Positions 55,184 to 64,000 are shown, counted from the first letter of the stretch. The stretch: DNA of 64,000 bases from Bolinopsis microptera (GCF_026151205.1 NC_087074.1:20614765-20678764); one strand, 5' to 3'. Translations and numbers: made by a program. Notes: generated by a model not told the origin, from the letters alone.

Positions 55184-55413
55184 GTTCCCTTAACATTTCC
55201 TCATCCTACTTATGGCAACTACGGAAAGAAGAGGATGCGGGAAGAAAAAGTGTCGAATGTCCGGTCTGTTTCAAAATATTCAGCAAGAAAAGTAACTTGA
55301 AGCAGCATCTACGATCAGTACATCAGAAACTTCGGCCCTTCAAATGCGTGACTTGTGGAAGAACGTTTACTCAGATGAGGGATATGAAGGAGCACGCTAA
55401 GCGGATTCACTAG
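55184..55413 (+). CDS. Z47: two-finger terminal exon
   Basis: The acceptor is caactatttcag, followed by 75 codons to TAG. The leader is Ser-rich then basic. Finger 1 (CPVC to HLRSVH) is compact (SKKSNLKQH) and finger 2 (CVTC to HAKRIH) is C2H2 with helix TQMRDMKEH. The linker is HQKLRPF. The stop is the first TAG of a GGTTACTAG array, and finger 2 is partly duplicated beyond it. Confidence 0.85.
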
Positions 55414-55545
55414 GTTACTAGAACTGGTTACTAGGTTACTAGAACTGGTTACTAGGTTACTAGAACTGGTTACTAGGTTACTAGAACTGGTTACTAGGTT
55501 ACTAGAACTGGTTACTAGGTTACTAGAACTGGTTACTAGGTTACT
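55412..55545 (+). repeat. 21-bp GGTTACTAGAACTGGTTACTA array
   Basis: About six units separate Z47 from a rearranged copy of its own second finger. Confidence 0.95.
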
Positions 55546-55660
55546 ATGTGTGACTTGTGGGAGAACGTTTACTCAGATGATTGTTTACTTGATGAAGGAG
55601 CACGCTCAGATAAGGGATATGAAGGAGCACGCTAAGCGGATTCATCACCGTGCTTCCTGA
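55546..55660 (+). pseudogene. Rearranged second copy of Z47 finger 2
   Basis: It reads VTCGRTFTQM, then an inserted IVYLMKEHAQI, then RDMKEHAKRIH, RAS and TGA. One CXXC cysteine is missing upstream. It is untranslated after the Z47 stop and shows finger duplication around an array. Confidence 0.85.
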
Positions 55661-56003
55661 TTCTGGATTGTTTATTTGAAATTCTTTAGATGAAGGGGAT
55701 GTACTGCATTTATTGGATTTATTTAGTGATTGTATGAGTATATTTAACTTACGATTTTATTAATTATGAAATGGTGGCATCCTTTTTCGTTATATTCGAA
55801 TACAAAGCCAGAAAATTTAATACAGAACTAATTATTAAATATTTGTGTTTTTGTTATTAATGATGTTAAATTTATTTTCCAAATAACGACCTTAATTTCA
55901 ACACTTTACATTTATTTTAAATGAGAGATTTTTTATTTGAAAGTCAAAAACGCTCACCCAGGTTACATTAAAAAAATTGAATTATAAAAAAACGGTATTA
56001 CAG
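55661..56003. other. Non-coding spacer
   Basis: AT-rich; nothing supported. Confidence 0.5.
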
Positions 56004-56212
56004 GTTACGAATACATCTGCCATTTCTGCAACAAGCAGTTCAGCAAGAGAGCCACCCTGACACGACACGTGACCACCATACATTTCCAAGTGAAGCCATT
56101 CCAGTGTCACATGTGCAAACGGTCCTTTTCACAGAAAACATGTCTGAAGATCCACCTGGAGAGCGCCGAGAAGAGGGGATCGTGTTTTATTAAAAATCAG
56201 TTTCGGAAGTGA
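56004..56212 (+). CDS. Z48: two-finger terminal exon, H-X9-C type
   Basis: The acceptor is acggtattacag, followed by 68 codons to TGA. Finger 1 (CHFC to HVTTIH) starts at residue 5. The linker is HFQVKPF. Finger 2 has CHMC, helix SQKTCLKIH, then LESAEKRGS and C, so histidine and last cysteine are nine residues apart. This spacing is the same in Z49-Z53 and P6. Cys inside the helix (KTC) is an alternative fourth ligand. Confidence 0.85.
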
Positions 56213-56440
56213 AAGTGAAAGTGAAAGGCTTTATGTGAAGTAAATGTTTCGTGTTATCAGCTATTTTATTTAGACGACTGTATGTGTCTTTTATTAACAG
56301 ACCATTTAAAAGTAACTTTAATGGACACTTATCTAATTATTTTAATAATTTACTGCAAAGCTCCCTGAAAAACTGTTCATGTAATTCGTATACTCGTGGA
56401 AAGTTATGACTATCAAATCTCAATTAATTGTATCAACCAG
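56213..56440. other. Short spacer
   Basis: It begins with gtgaaagtgaaag; nothing else. Confidence 0.5.
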
Positions 56441-56673
56441 GACTCATCTGCTATGTCTGCAAACAAGAGTTCTCGCAGAAAGGAAACCTTAACCGACATA
56501 TCAGAACAATCCATCATCAGATCAAAAAGTTTCAATGTGACAGATGCAAGCGAACGTTTTCGCAGAAAACCTGCCTTAAAATCCATTTGGAGAGTGCAGA
56601 AAAACGGGGATCATGCTATCCTGGTTGGATTGGTAATGCTTACGAAACTAGTGGAAATAACAAACAATTGTGA
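56441..56673 (+). CDS. Z49: two-finger terminal exon, H-X9-C type
   Basis: The acceptor is tgtatcaaccag, followed by 76 codons to TGA. Finger 1 is CYVC to HIRTIH (SQKGNLNRH). Finger 2 is CDRC, helix SQKTCLKIH, then LESAEKRGSC, identical to Z48 from the helix on. The linker is HHQIKKF. The tail is longer (WIGNAYETSGNN). Z48 and Z49 are tandem duplicates 230 bp apart. Confidence 0.85.
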
Positions 56674-57296
56674 CATTAGCGAACTGCATTTAACCAGTGT
56701 ACTTTATGCTGTATTTTCATGACACTGTCAAATATTCACAGCATCACTTATAATGATGTATAAATTCTAGCATTTGTAACACGCTTAATCCATTCAAGCG
56801 AGACTTATTTAATGCACTATTATATCAGTTCACAATTTATGGACAACTGTTGGTTATTGAAGTCGAAAATTAAGCTACCTTACTCGGGAATATTATAGCG
56901 GGTTAATTTATGACTGGGAAAATTAATGACCGGGAAAAATATGGCGGAATGTTCCAAAACCCACCAAGCATCAAAATGTATTACTATTAGTTTACCTTAC
57001 TCGGGAATCTTATAGCGGGTTAATTTATGACTGGGAAAATCAATGACCGGGAAAAATATGGCGGAAATATCCAAAACCCACCACGTTATCCCAGTCATAA
57101 TATTCCCGAGTAAGGTAGATAAAGTCACCTTTATTATCGCCCAAGCAACCAATGTTTTTTAGTATATTTACTTTTAATAATCTGCACTAGTCTGGCAAAT
57201 TAAAATAACAATGCGGTGATGTTTGTTGACTATATATTATTTTATGTAATTTTAACAATAAATATTTCTTATTTTTATCTATATCCAATCGCCCAG
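56674..57296. other. Spacer holding an inverted-repeat element
   Basis: Apart from the element at 56876-57117 it is AT-rich and non-coding; the end is the intron of P5. Confidence 0.5.
56876..57117. mobile_element. Small inverted-repeat element (MITE-like)
   Basis: The arms taccttactcgggaatatta and its complement (57098-57117) enclose two copies of a segment with ttatgactgggaaaat and gaccgggaaaaatatggcgg. No coding and no clear target duplication. Confidence 0.65.
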
Positions 57297-57334
57297 ATTT
57301 TATTTGTAAACACTGTCATCACACGTTCAATTAG
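57297..57334 (+). pseudogene. P5: cassette cut off after its first CXXC
   Basis: The acceptor caatcgcccag has the standard phase. The exon then reads ICKHCHHTFN and TAG. Everything after the first knuckle is replaced by the 27-28-bp array. As spliced it would add 11 residues with no working finger. Confidence 0.8.
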
Positions 57335-58058
57335 ATGTTCAGCCTAGACATCCACATTTCAACTATTCAGACTAGACAGCCACATTTCAACTATTCAGAC
57401 TAGACAGCCACATTTCAACTAATCAGCCTAGACAGCCACATTTCAACTATTCAGACTAGACAGCCACATTTCAACTAATCAGCCTAGACAGCCACATTTC
57501 AACTATTCAGCCTAGACAGCCACATTTCAACTATTCAGACTAAACAACCACATTTCAACTATTCAGACTAGACAGCCACATTTCAACTATTCAGCCTAGA
57601 CATCCAAATTTCAACTATTCAGACTAGACAGCCACATTTCAACTATTCTGGTACACAGCCACATTTCAACTATTCTGGTACACAGCCACATTTCAACTAT
57701 TCTGGTACACAGCCACATTTCAACTATTCTGGTACACAGCCACATTTCAACTATTCTGGTACACAGCCACATTTCAACTATACTGGTACACAGCCACATT
57801 TCAACTATACTGGTAGGTACACAGCCACATTTCAACTATTCTGGTACACAGCCACATTTCAACTAGTCTGGTACACAGCCACATTTCAACTAGTCTGGTA
57901 CACAGTCACATTTCAACTAGTCTGGTACACAGCCACATTTCAACTATTCTGGTACACAGCCACATTTCAACTAGTCTGGTACACAGCCACATTTCAACTA
58001 GTCTGGTACACAGCCACATTTCAACTATTCTGGTACACAGTCACATTTCAACTATTTA
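57333..58058 (+). repeat. 27-28-bp minisatellite (cagccacatttcaactattc)
   Basis: About 27 units in two types: agactagacagccacatttc first, tctggtacacagccacattt later. It starts inside P5. Confidence 0.95.
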
Positions 58059-58777
58059 TTTCGGAATACGGGTCTGATTTTAGTAATATTTTCATTTCTA
58101 TTTGTGATGGTGATAACAAGTGATACGATAACGTACTAACAGTAGTAAATTGTAAAAGAAGTGGACGGTTACGATGTTTCATATCACGTGGTGCGCTTTC
58201 GTGTCACGTGGTATAGACTCGGCGTATGCTATTGGTGGCACGTGGTACGCACGTGACGCGCCCACGTGATCGCGCGTCTAACTGTTCTACTATTATCGAG
58301 TTCTAATCAGCAGTATCATTGATTATTGTAAGTCGGAGAATTGAATGATAAACATCAGTTACGACTAAAAAGCGGGCCGGGTTTATACAAATTTCCGGGG
58401 CGGGATGATATCACCTTGAGATGTTTATCTAACAGCGGGCCGGGCTGAGTGATAATATGATCCCGCGTCGAAATCCCGGAGATATTTATAGTAGTGTAAC
58501 CATGGTAACTAGTAGTAACAAGTAGTAACCGAGTGTTGGAACTGTAAACTTGCTGCCACTTAGCAAAAAATGCGTACTATTACTCGGCTTAGAGTGTTGC
58601 TTATCAAATGTAAAAGAATTAAGAAATGCTGACGAGCCATTAAGGTTATGTTCAGTATAAAAATTACCGTTTTGATCGGTTCTTATTAAAAAAGTTAAAA
58701 CATAGTCATAGTCAGTCCACTAAGAAGATGAATGACATTAAATAATTAAATGTACTTACACAAACTTAATAACCCAG
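58059..58777. other. Spacer with CACGTG cluster and GC-rich stretch
   Basis: At 58184-58275 there are four or five CACGTG or CACGTGA sites. At 58370-58470 two copies of agcgggccggg occur. GTAACCATGGTAAC is at 58496-58509. It might be a promoter, but no start site can be shown. Confidence 0.4.
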
Positions 58778-58983
58778 GTCATGTTTGCCTGCGCTGCAAC
58801 CAAAAGTTCAGTCACCGAGGAAATCTGAGACGGCACATTTCTACGATTCACCACCAAGTGAAGCCATTCCAATGTGTCACGTGTCAGCGAAGCTTTTCTC
58901 AGAAACAAGCTCTCAACATTCACCTGAAAAATTCCGAACGAAGGGGCTGGTGTTTCATTCCGGATTCTTACCGTGACTTTTAA
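58778..58983 (+). CDS. Z50: two-finger terminal exon, H-X9-C type
   Basis: The acceptor is ttaataacccag, followed by 67 codons to TAA. Finger 1 (CLRC to HISTIH) starts at residue 3. The linker is HHQVKPF. Finger 2 is CVTC, helix SQKQALNIH, then LKNSERRGW and C. Short tail IPDSYRDF. Confidence 0.85.
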
Positions 58984-59621
58984 ACAGATTGGAATTTGTT
59001 ACGACAAAAACGTTTCGTATGAAAAGCAGATTTGAGTAGTGTTTGGCAACGTAAATTATTGAAAACAAGGCATACTTATCTGATTCAATTTCATCAAATT
59101 TGAGAAATTTGACTAAAATGTTAATTTGTTAATCAAGTGTTGGCTAAAAAGAGCGAAGTTATTAGTACACTATATGCTTGGTGTAGCTTGTTGGGATAGT
59201 ATAGGAATTCTGGTTCCTATAGTTGGGAATGAGGTAGTTGTCTGTTCACAGATCGCCCTCTAAAACTTACAAGGAAATATTTCCTGTAGATCCTTGGTAT
59301 ATAAGCAACATTTGACAGAGCATTGTGTGGAGTGAGCTATGTGCCTATCCTTGGAGAAACCGGCGAATGTCCTTGCTGTACGGCAGTGTTAAACAAGGAA
59401 CTGAAACCGAGGGGTTCCGTTCAGGCCCTTCACACTTTGTTTCTGTCTAGTTCTAATGTACCGTCACAATAGTGACTTAAATGTATGATGAACGGGACTG
59501 AATTTTATCAGATGGTGCCAAATTATTCAACAAAAATAGGAATGACACTATCGGTTGCTTTAAGTTTAAAGTCCAGTTATAAACTACTAAAAAGTTTCCA
59601 ACTGTTAATTCCACCACCTAG
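58984..59621. other. Spacer with a dispersed-repeat fragment
   Basis: The stretch 59330-59440 (tccttgctgtacggcagtgt, aaacaaggaactgaaac) matches 23850-23950 in opposite orientation. No cassette is seen. Confidence 0.55.
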
Positions 59622-60054
59622 GTGTCGAAGTCGAGCTCATTTGTCAGCACTGCGAAAAAAAGTTCTCCCAAAAGGGAAACCTAAAGCGACACGTAATAAC
59701 AGTAGTGTAACCATGGTAACTAGTAGTAACTAGTAGTAACAGAGGACAGCTCTACAACAGCACAATAACAGTAGTGTAACCATGGTAACTAGTAGTAACT
59801 AGTAGTAACCGATGTGAGCGCTGCTTTACCCAGAGGACAGCTCTACAACAGCACAATAACAGTAGTGTAACCATGGTAACTAGTAGTAACTAGTAGTAAC
59901 AGAGGACAGCTCTACAACAGCACATCTCTAACGTTCACCACAACATCAAGCCTTTCCAGTGTACGCGGTGCAAGCAGTGGTTTTCTAGGAAGACCGGCCT
60001 GAAGTCTCATTTGGAACGATTTGATAGAGCTGGATCTTGCTATATTAGAAATTA
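59622..60054 (+). pseudogene. P6: cassette shattered by X-box-like repeats
   Basis: The acceptor is ccaccacctag. The exon reads into CQHCEKKFSQKGNLKRHVI and then hits an inserted block (aacagtagtgtaaccatggt and onward) with TAA. Three such blocks (about 59697, 59766 and 59856) separate copies of agaggacagctctacaacag. After the last, the frame continues LQQHISNVHHNIKPF and a complete second finger of the H-X9-C type (CTRC, SHLERFDRAGSC) to TAG. The exon ends are intact and the middle is destroyed. Confidence 0.9.
59697..59910 (+). repeat. GTAACCATGGTAAC-containing insertions in P6
   Basis: Three blocks of about 46 bp with gtaaccatggtaactagtag. Each GTAACCATGGTAAC 14-mer (59707, 59776, 59867) fits the RFX X-box pattern. 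Confidence 0.85.
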
Positions 60055-60243
60055 GTACATGTAATTTGATTAGAATATGAGATGATTATTATATAATGGG
60101 ATATGTGATTATATTTTAAACATTCTTAACGGCGATTTTAAACCATGATATGCTGTTCTCAATATTGGTCTTTTATGTACGGTGATAGGCGAATTTTATA
60201 AGCCCGTTAAATTTATCAGCACAAAGAAACACTCTTCCACTAC

Positions 60244-60275
60244 TCCTTACGCAAAAAAACATTTAGCCGAGGAAC
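60244..60275 (+). pseudogene. Fragment of a finger before the 21-bp array
   Basis: Cttacgcaaaaaaacattta followed by gccgaggaac reads KKTFSRG. It resembles the KSFSRGWN part of Z51, now on the other side of the array. It is probably a leftover of a duplicated exon start. Confidence 0.5.
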
Positions 60276-61138
60276 TAGTAGTGTAACTATGGTAACTAGT
60301 AGTGTAACTATGGTAACTAGTAATGTAACTATGGTAACTAGTAGTGTAACTATGGTAACTAGTAGTGTAACCATGGTAACTAGTAGTGTAACTATGGTAA
60401 CTAGTAGTGTAACTATGGTAACTAGAAGTGTAACTATGGTAACTAGAAGTGTAACTATGGTAACTAGTTGTGTAACTATGGTAACTAGTTGTGTAACTAT
60501 GGTAACTAGTAGTGTAACTATGGTAACTAGTAGTGTAACTATGGTAACTAGTAGTGTAACTATGGTAACTAGTAGTGTAACTATGGTAACTAGTAGTGTA
60601 ACTATGGTAACTAGAAGTGTAACTATGGTAACTAGTTGTGTAACTATGGTAACTAGTAGTGTAACTATGGTAACTAGTAGTGTAACTATGGTAACTAGTA
60701 GTGTAACTATGGTAACTAGTTGTGTAACTATGGTAACTAGTAGTGTAACTATGGTAACTAGTTGTGTAACTATGGTAACTAGTTGTGTAACTATGGTAAC
60801 TAGTTGTGTAACTATGGTAACTAGTAGTGTAACTATGGTAACTAGTAGTGTAACTATGGTAGCTAGTAGTGTAACTATGGTAGCTAGTAGTGTAATTATG
60901 GTAACTAGTAGTGTAACTATGGTAACTAGTAGTGTACCTATGGTAACTAGTAGTGTAACTATGGTAACTAGTAGTGTAACTATGGTAACTAGTAGTGTAA
61001 CTATGGTAACTAGTAGTGTAACTATGGCAACTAGTAGTGTAACTATGGTAACTAGTAGTGTAACTATGGTAACTAGTAGTGTAACTATGGTAACTAGTAG
61101 TGTAACTATGGTAACTAGTAGTGTAACTATGGTAACTC
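60276..61138 (+). repeat. 21-bp array (gtgtaactatggtaactagta)
   Basis: About 41 units. The core GTAACTATGGTAAC differs by one base from the RFX X-box pattern; one unit (60367-60380) has GTAACCATGGTAAC and fits fully. Being 21 bp, it stays open and gives long frames on both strands. Confidence 0.95.
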
Positions 61139-61142
61139 GCAG

Positions 61143-61342
61143 GTATCTGCCGTTTTTGCAACAAGAGTTTCAGCCGGGGATGGAACATGAACCAACACAT
61201 CTCAACCATCCACCACAAGGTCAAACGGTTCCTGTGTCACAGGTGCGGGCGGAACTTTACTCGCAAGAATAGTCTGACTAACCACCTGAAGAGGTCCCTG
61301 CAGGACGGGAAATGTTTCGCTAGAAATGATTCGCATCGTTAA
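61143..61342 (+). CDS. Z51: two-finger terminal exon, H-X9-C type
   Basis: The acceptor is aactcgcag with standard phase, followed by 65 codons to TAA. Finger 1 is CRFC to HISTIH (SRGWNMNQH). The linker is HHKVKRF. Finger 2 is CHRC, helix TRKNSLTNH, then LKRSLQDGK and C. The intron end is the 21-bp array, with no pyrimidine tract, so usage is doubtful although the coding part is intact. Confidence 0.7.
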
Positions 61343-62099
61343 GTGTTTAGATTTTAGTCAAGACAAATTAAAGCAAATTAATGGCAAATGAAGCATTTAA
61401 TTTTGTCTGACGGTTAATTGGATAAATTCAATCTTTTAATTTATTGTCAAGACAAAACTGTGGTTAGTTAAATCGATGTTTAAATATTTCGATTGGGTTC
61501 GCAGACTTTTATTCTGTTCACCCTTTATTTTAAAACTGAGAGGGGTTTTAATTCAATTTAAATTTTGACTATAATATAAAATTAATGGTGCGACTTGTAT
61601 CACAGTATTAACTATTACTTTAATTTTAGATCTCTATTCTGCTACATTCATGTTAAAATGTCGTAATAATTTACGACATTTCGTGACTACTATACAGTAC
61701 AACATGCATAGCATCAACTGTCGCTGGCGCAACTTGAGTCACTAGTTGCACACATTCAATTTTAAATGCTTAAAATCTGATAATTATTGGAGCAGTTCAA
61801 TAATTGCATCCGAGATCACAGTCTTGTGCACATATCTGAGAGTCGTCAAACACAAAGATTTTGCAACAAAGGAGATTTCAATGACCACATAATATTTTCT
61901 TTTTATCATAGAGTATCAGTAATAACCCCTAAACATACCACATGTGACGGCGATCGTCTTGTAGAAAAAATTGCCAGATTCAATTATATCGGGCTGAGAA
62001 GAAAGGGCCATCTCTCATTAGACATTTGAATAGCAAAATATTTGAATAGATTATGCTAGCTTACAAAACAAAACCCTGGAGCAGATTAGAGGGCTGAGG
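61343..62099. other. Spacer with a possible finger relic
   Basis: Near 61855-61895 a frame reads RFCNKGDFNDHI, reminiscent of CNKRFSxKGNLNxH, but key residues are lost. Otherwise AT-rich. Confidence 0.35.
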
Positions 62100-62515
62100 T
62101 GCTACGGAATTGTAACCTAGTAACCAGCCAGTAACCTAGTAACCAGCCAGTAACCTAGTAACTACGGAATTGTAACCTAGTAACCAGCCAGTAACCTAGT
62201 AACCAGCCAGTAACCTAGTAACTACGGAATTGTAACCTAGTAACCAGCCAGTAACCTAGTAACCAGCCAGTAACCTAGTAACTACGGAATTGTAACCTAG
62301 TAACCAGCCAGTAACCTAGTAACCAGCCAGTAACCTAGTAACTACGGAATTGTAACCTAGTAACCAGCCAGTAACCTAGTAACCAGCCAGTAACCTAGTA
62401 ACTACGGAATTGTAACCTAGTAACCAGCCAGTAACCTAGTAACCAGCCAGTAACCTAGTAACTACGGAATTGTAACCTAGTAACCAGCCAGTAACCTAGT
62501 AACCAGCCAGTAGGT
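62100..62515 (+). repeat. 60-bp higher-order array
   Basis: Seven nearly perfect 60-bp units, each cggaattgtaacctagtaac plus two accagccagtaacctagta parts. Confidence 0.95.
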
Positions 62516-63031
62516 GCTACATTAGAGGGCTGAGGTGCTACGGAATTGTTTGTTGGCGTATAAATACTTACTCTAGGTTGGTTTGGCAGGGATTGCTTCT
62601 GGACAACAGTAAGTAGTACGTCCTCCATTCATTCCTGGTTCAGATCTTTCTGTAGATTCCATTCCAAGAGTGAGTTGTTGGTGATGGCGGTGTATCCTTT
62701 GGTTGGCGGGGTACCGGGTATCGGGAAACGTCTCCTTAGAGGGCTGAGGTGCTACGGAATTGTTTGTTGGCGTATAAATGCTGGCCCTTTCTACACAACA
62801 ACTTTAATTATGAGACATGATGATACGCTTTGAGTCGAACTCAATTTATGTATTGACTGGCAATGTAAAATGCTTTCCGGCCTTTTATATGATAATAAAT
62901 TTGACAATTTTTCGTTCCAAATTTCTAATGAAAGTTCTGCATATAAATTTCCGAATCAATCTTTCGAAATTCATACGTGGTATCTGACAAAAAATTTAAT
63001 TTTTACTTGCAAAATATCATCACGACTCCAG
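62516..63031. other. Spacer with repeated TATA-like segment
   Basis: The segment gagggctgaggtgctacgga (62086, 62525, 62740) precedes the 60-bp array and, at the last two sites, ttgtttgttggcgtataaat. The TATAAA could be a promoter element, but no transcript is evident. Confidence 0.4.
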
Positions 63032-63222
63032 GTATTTGCTGTTATTGCAACAAAAGATTTAGCACAAAAGGGAATCTGAACAAACATGTTGCTTCCATCC
63101 ACCTCAACGTAAAGCCTTTCAAGTGTCATGGATGTCAGCAGAGATTTTCTCAAAGAGTTCACCTCAAAGTTCACATAGAACGGGCTCAGCGGAACGGGGC
63201 GTGCTTCATAAAATATTCATAG
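63032..63222 (+). CDS. Z52: two-finger terminal exon, H-X9-C type
   Basis: The acceptor is cacgactccag, followed by 62 codons to TAG. Finger 1 (CYC after ICC, to HVASIH) contains STKGNLNKH. The linker is HLNVKPF. Finger 2 is CHGC, helix SQRVHLKVH, then IERAQRNGA and C. Short tail FIKYS. Confidence 0.85.
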
Positions 63223-63758
63223 AAATATCTTTGAACACGACGCTAAAAACACTACTGTTCAGAATCAGAGTAATGTCATTAATTTTGTTTAGTTTGTTTG
63301 ATATTGAATGCAATTGAAGTTATGCTCTGCTAAATGGTGGTTTTTGATGAGTTCTGAACGTCGTTGTTAGATTAATCTGGTTTTAGATGGAATAAGATTG
63401 GAATATGCATAAGATTAGGAATTTCCGATTTAATTCTGAAATATCCATTCTTAATAATTTCTTAATGAATATTTAAGACAAGATCAAATGTTGACTTTCA
63501 AAATTGCTAAGTTATTGGAAATAAATGATTCACTTTGTTTTCGGTGCTGCACCAAATTGAATGTATGTTTTTATCTATATTTTTGGTATGACATGGCCTT
63601 ATGGTACAATAATATAAAGGTGTTTAATTTGTATATTTCAAAATTTAACAATGACAAAAACTTACTGATAATTAATTAGTGATCTTTAAGGATATGTTTT
63701 TTAAAGTAACAAGAAATTTTTGCAATTTCAAATACATAATATAATTACTTCTTCTCAG
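63223..63758. other. Non-coding spacer
   Basis: AT-rich; nothing supported. Confidence 0.5.
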
Positions 63759-63952
63759 ATATCACTACTTGTCGGTATTGCAACAAGAGGTTCAGTCACA
63801 GAGGAAATTTGAACCAACATGTGGCGACAATCCACCACAAGGTCAAGCCCTTCCAGTGTAACTGGTGCCATCAGAGGTTCTCACAGAGGATTACCCTCAG
63901 GATACACATGGAAAGGTCTGAGAAGAACGGGAGCTGCTACATCAAGAAGTGA
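63759..63952 (+). CDS. Z53: two-finger terminal exon, H-X9-C type
   Basis: The acceptor is acttcttctcag, followed by 63 codons to TGA. Finger 1 (CRYC to HVATIH) contains SHRGNLNQH. The linker is HHKVKPF. Finger 2 is CNWC, helix SQRITLRIH, then MERSEKNGS and C. End YIKK. It lies 48 bp from the window edge, so the series probably continues. Confidence 0.85.
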
Positions 63953-64000
63953 TTTACATTCCTTTAATTATATTATATATTCTTTTAATTATATATATTA

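Noticed and set aside
60247..61272. 325- and 327-codon frames of TTSYHSY / SVTMVTS repeats
   Set aside because: A 21-bp repeat keeps frames open on both strands; the + frame enters Z51 in the wrong frame.
61787..62029. Possible degenerate cassette (RFCNKGDFNDHI)
   Set aside because: Only about 12 residues resemble a finger, and cysteines and acceptor are missing; kept only as a remark in the spacer entry.

Overview
This window is animal (metazoan) nuclear DNA. It has spliceosomal 3' splice sites, a CR1/jockey-like LINE, a tRNA-derived SINE, Harbinger-like terminal-inverted-repeat elements and very large minisatellites. The species cannot be named from the sequence; an invertebrate is likely. 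GC content is low outside the exons. There is no bacterial-type gene organisation.

Almost all the coding capacity is one repeated design on the + strand. I count 53 short cassettes of about 180-520 bp, numbered Z1-Z53, plus at least six broken ones, P1-P6. A cassette starts at a polypyrimidine-AG acceptor. With one exception (Z40) it enters the reading frame two bases before the first full codon. It codes for one to three C2H2 or C2HC zinc fingers and ends at its own stop codon. The usual pattern is a C2H2 finger, a linker like HLKIKxY instead of TGEKP, then a C2HC finger (H-X3-C). No first exon, BTB domain or other shared N-terminus is visible. The simplest reading is part of the variable 3' half of one very large gene whose constant 5' exons lie outside (presumably left of) the window. 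One alternative terminal zinc-finger exon would be chosen per transcript by cis- or trans-splicing. That is the logic of Drosophila lola and mod(mdg4), but with more cassettes.

Layout. 0-12 kb: Z1-Z12, with minisatellites grown from exon tails (52 bp after Z3, 34 bp after Z10), a CRE/E-box 22-mer array around Z7, and one cassette without fingers (Z5). 12-20 kb: Z13-Z22, several with a third finger, plus a SINE. 20-31 kb: Z23-Z33 among GTTACC/GGTAAC minisatellites, several of which split or duplicate exon ends, plus the 43-bp array at 27.8-29.1 kb. 31-45 kb: Z34-Z46, including a related three-finger group (Z38-Z40), a tandem array of splice-acceptor copies in front of Z40, and a 1.4-kb array grown from the tail of Z42. 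45-55 kb: a nest of mobile elements (a DNA transposon inside a LINE inside a 50-bp minisatellite). 55-64 kb: Z47-Z53, six of which have a second finger with an unusual H-X9-C end.

If the model is right, the cassettes do not act together in one protein. They are interchangeable DNA-binding ends for a common N-terminal domain. The minisatellites are the main force breaking, duplicating and re-spacing them.
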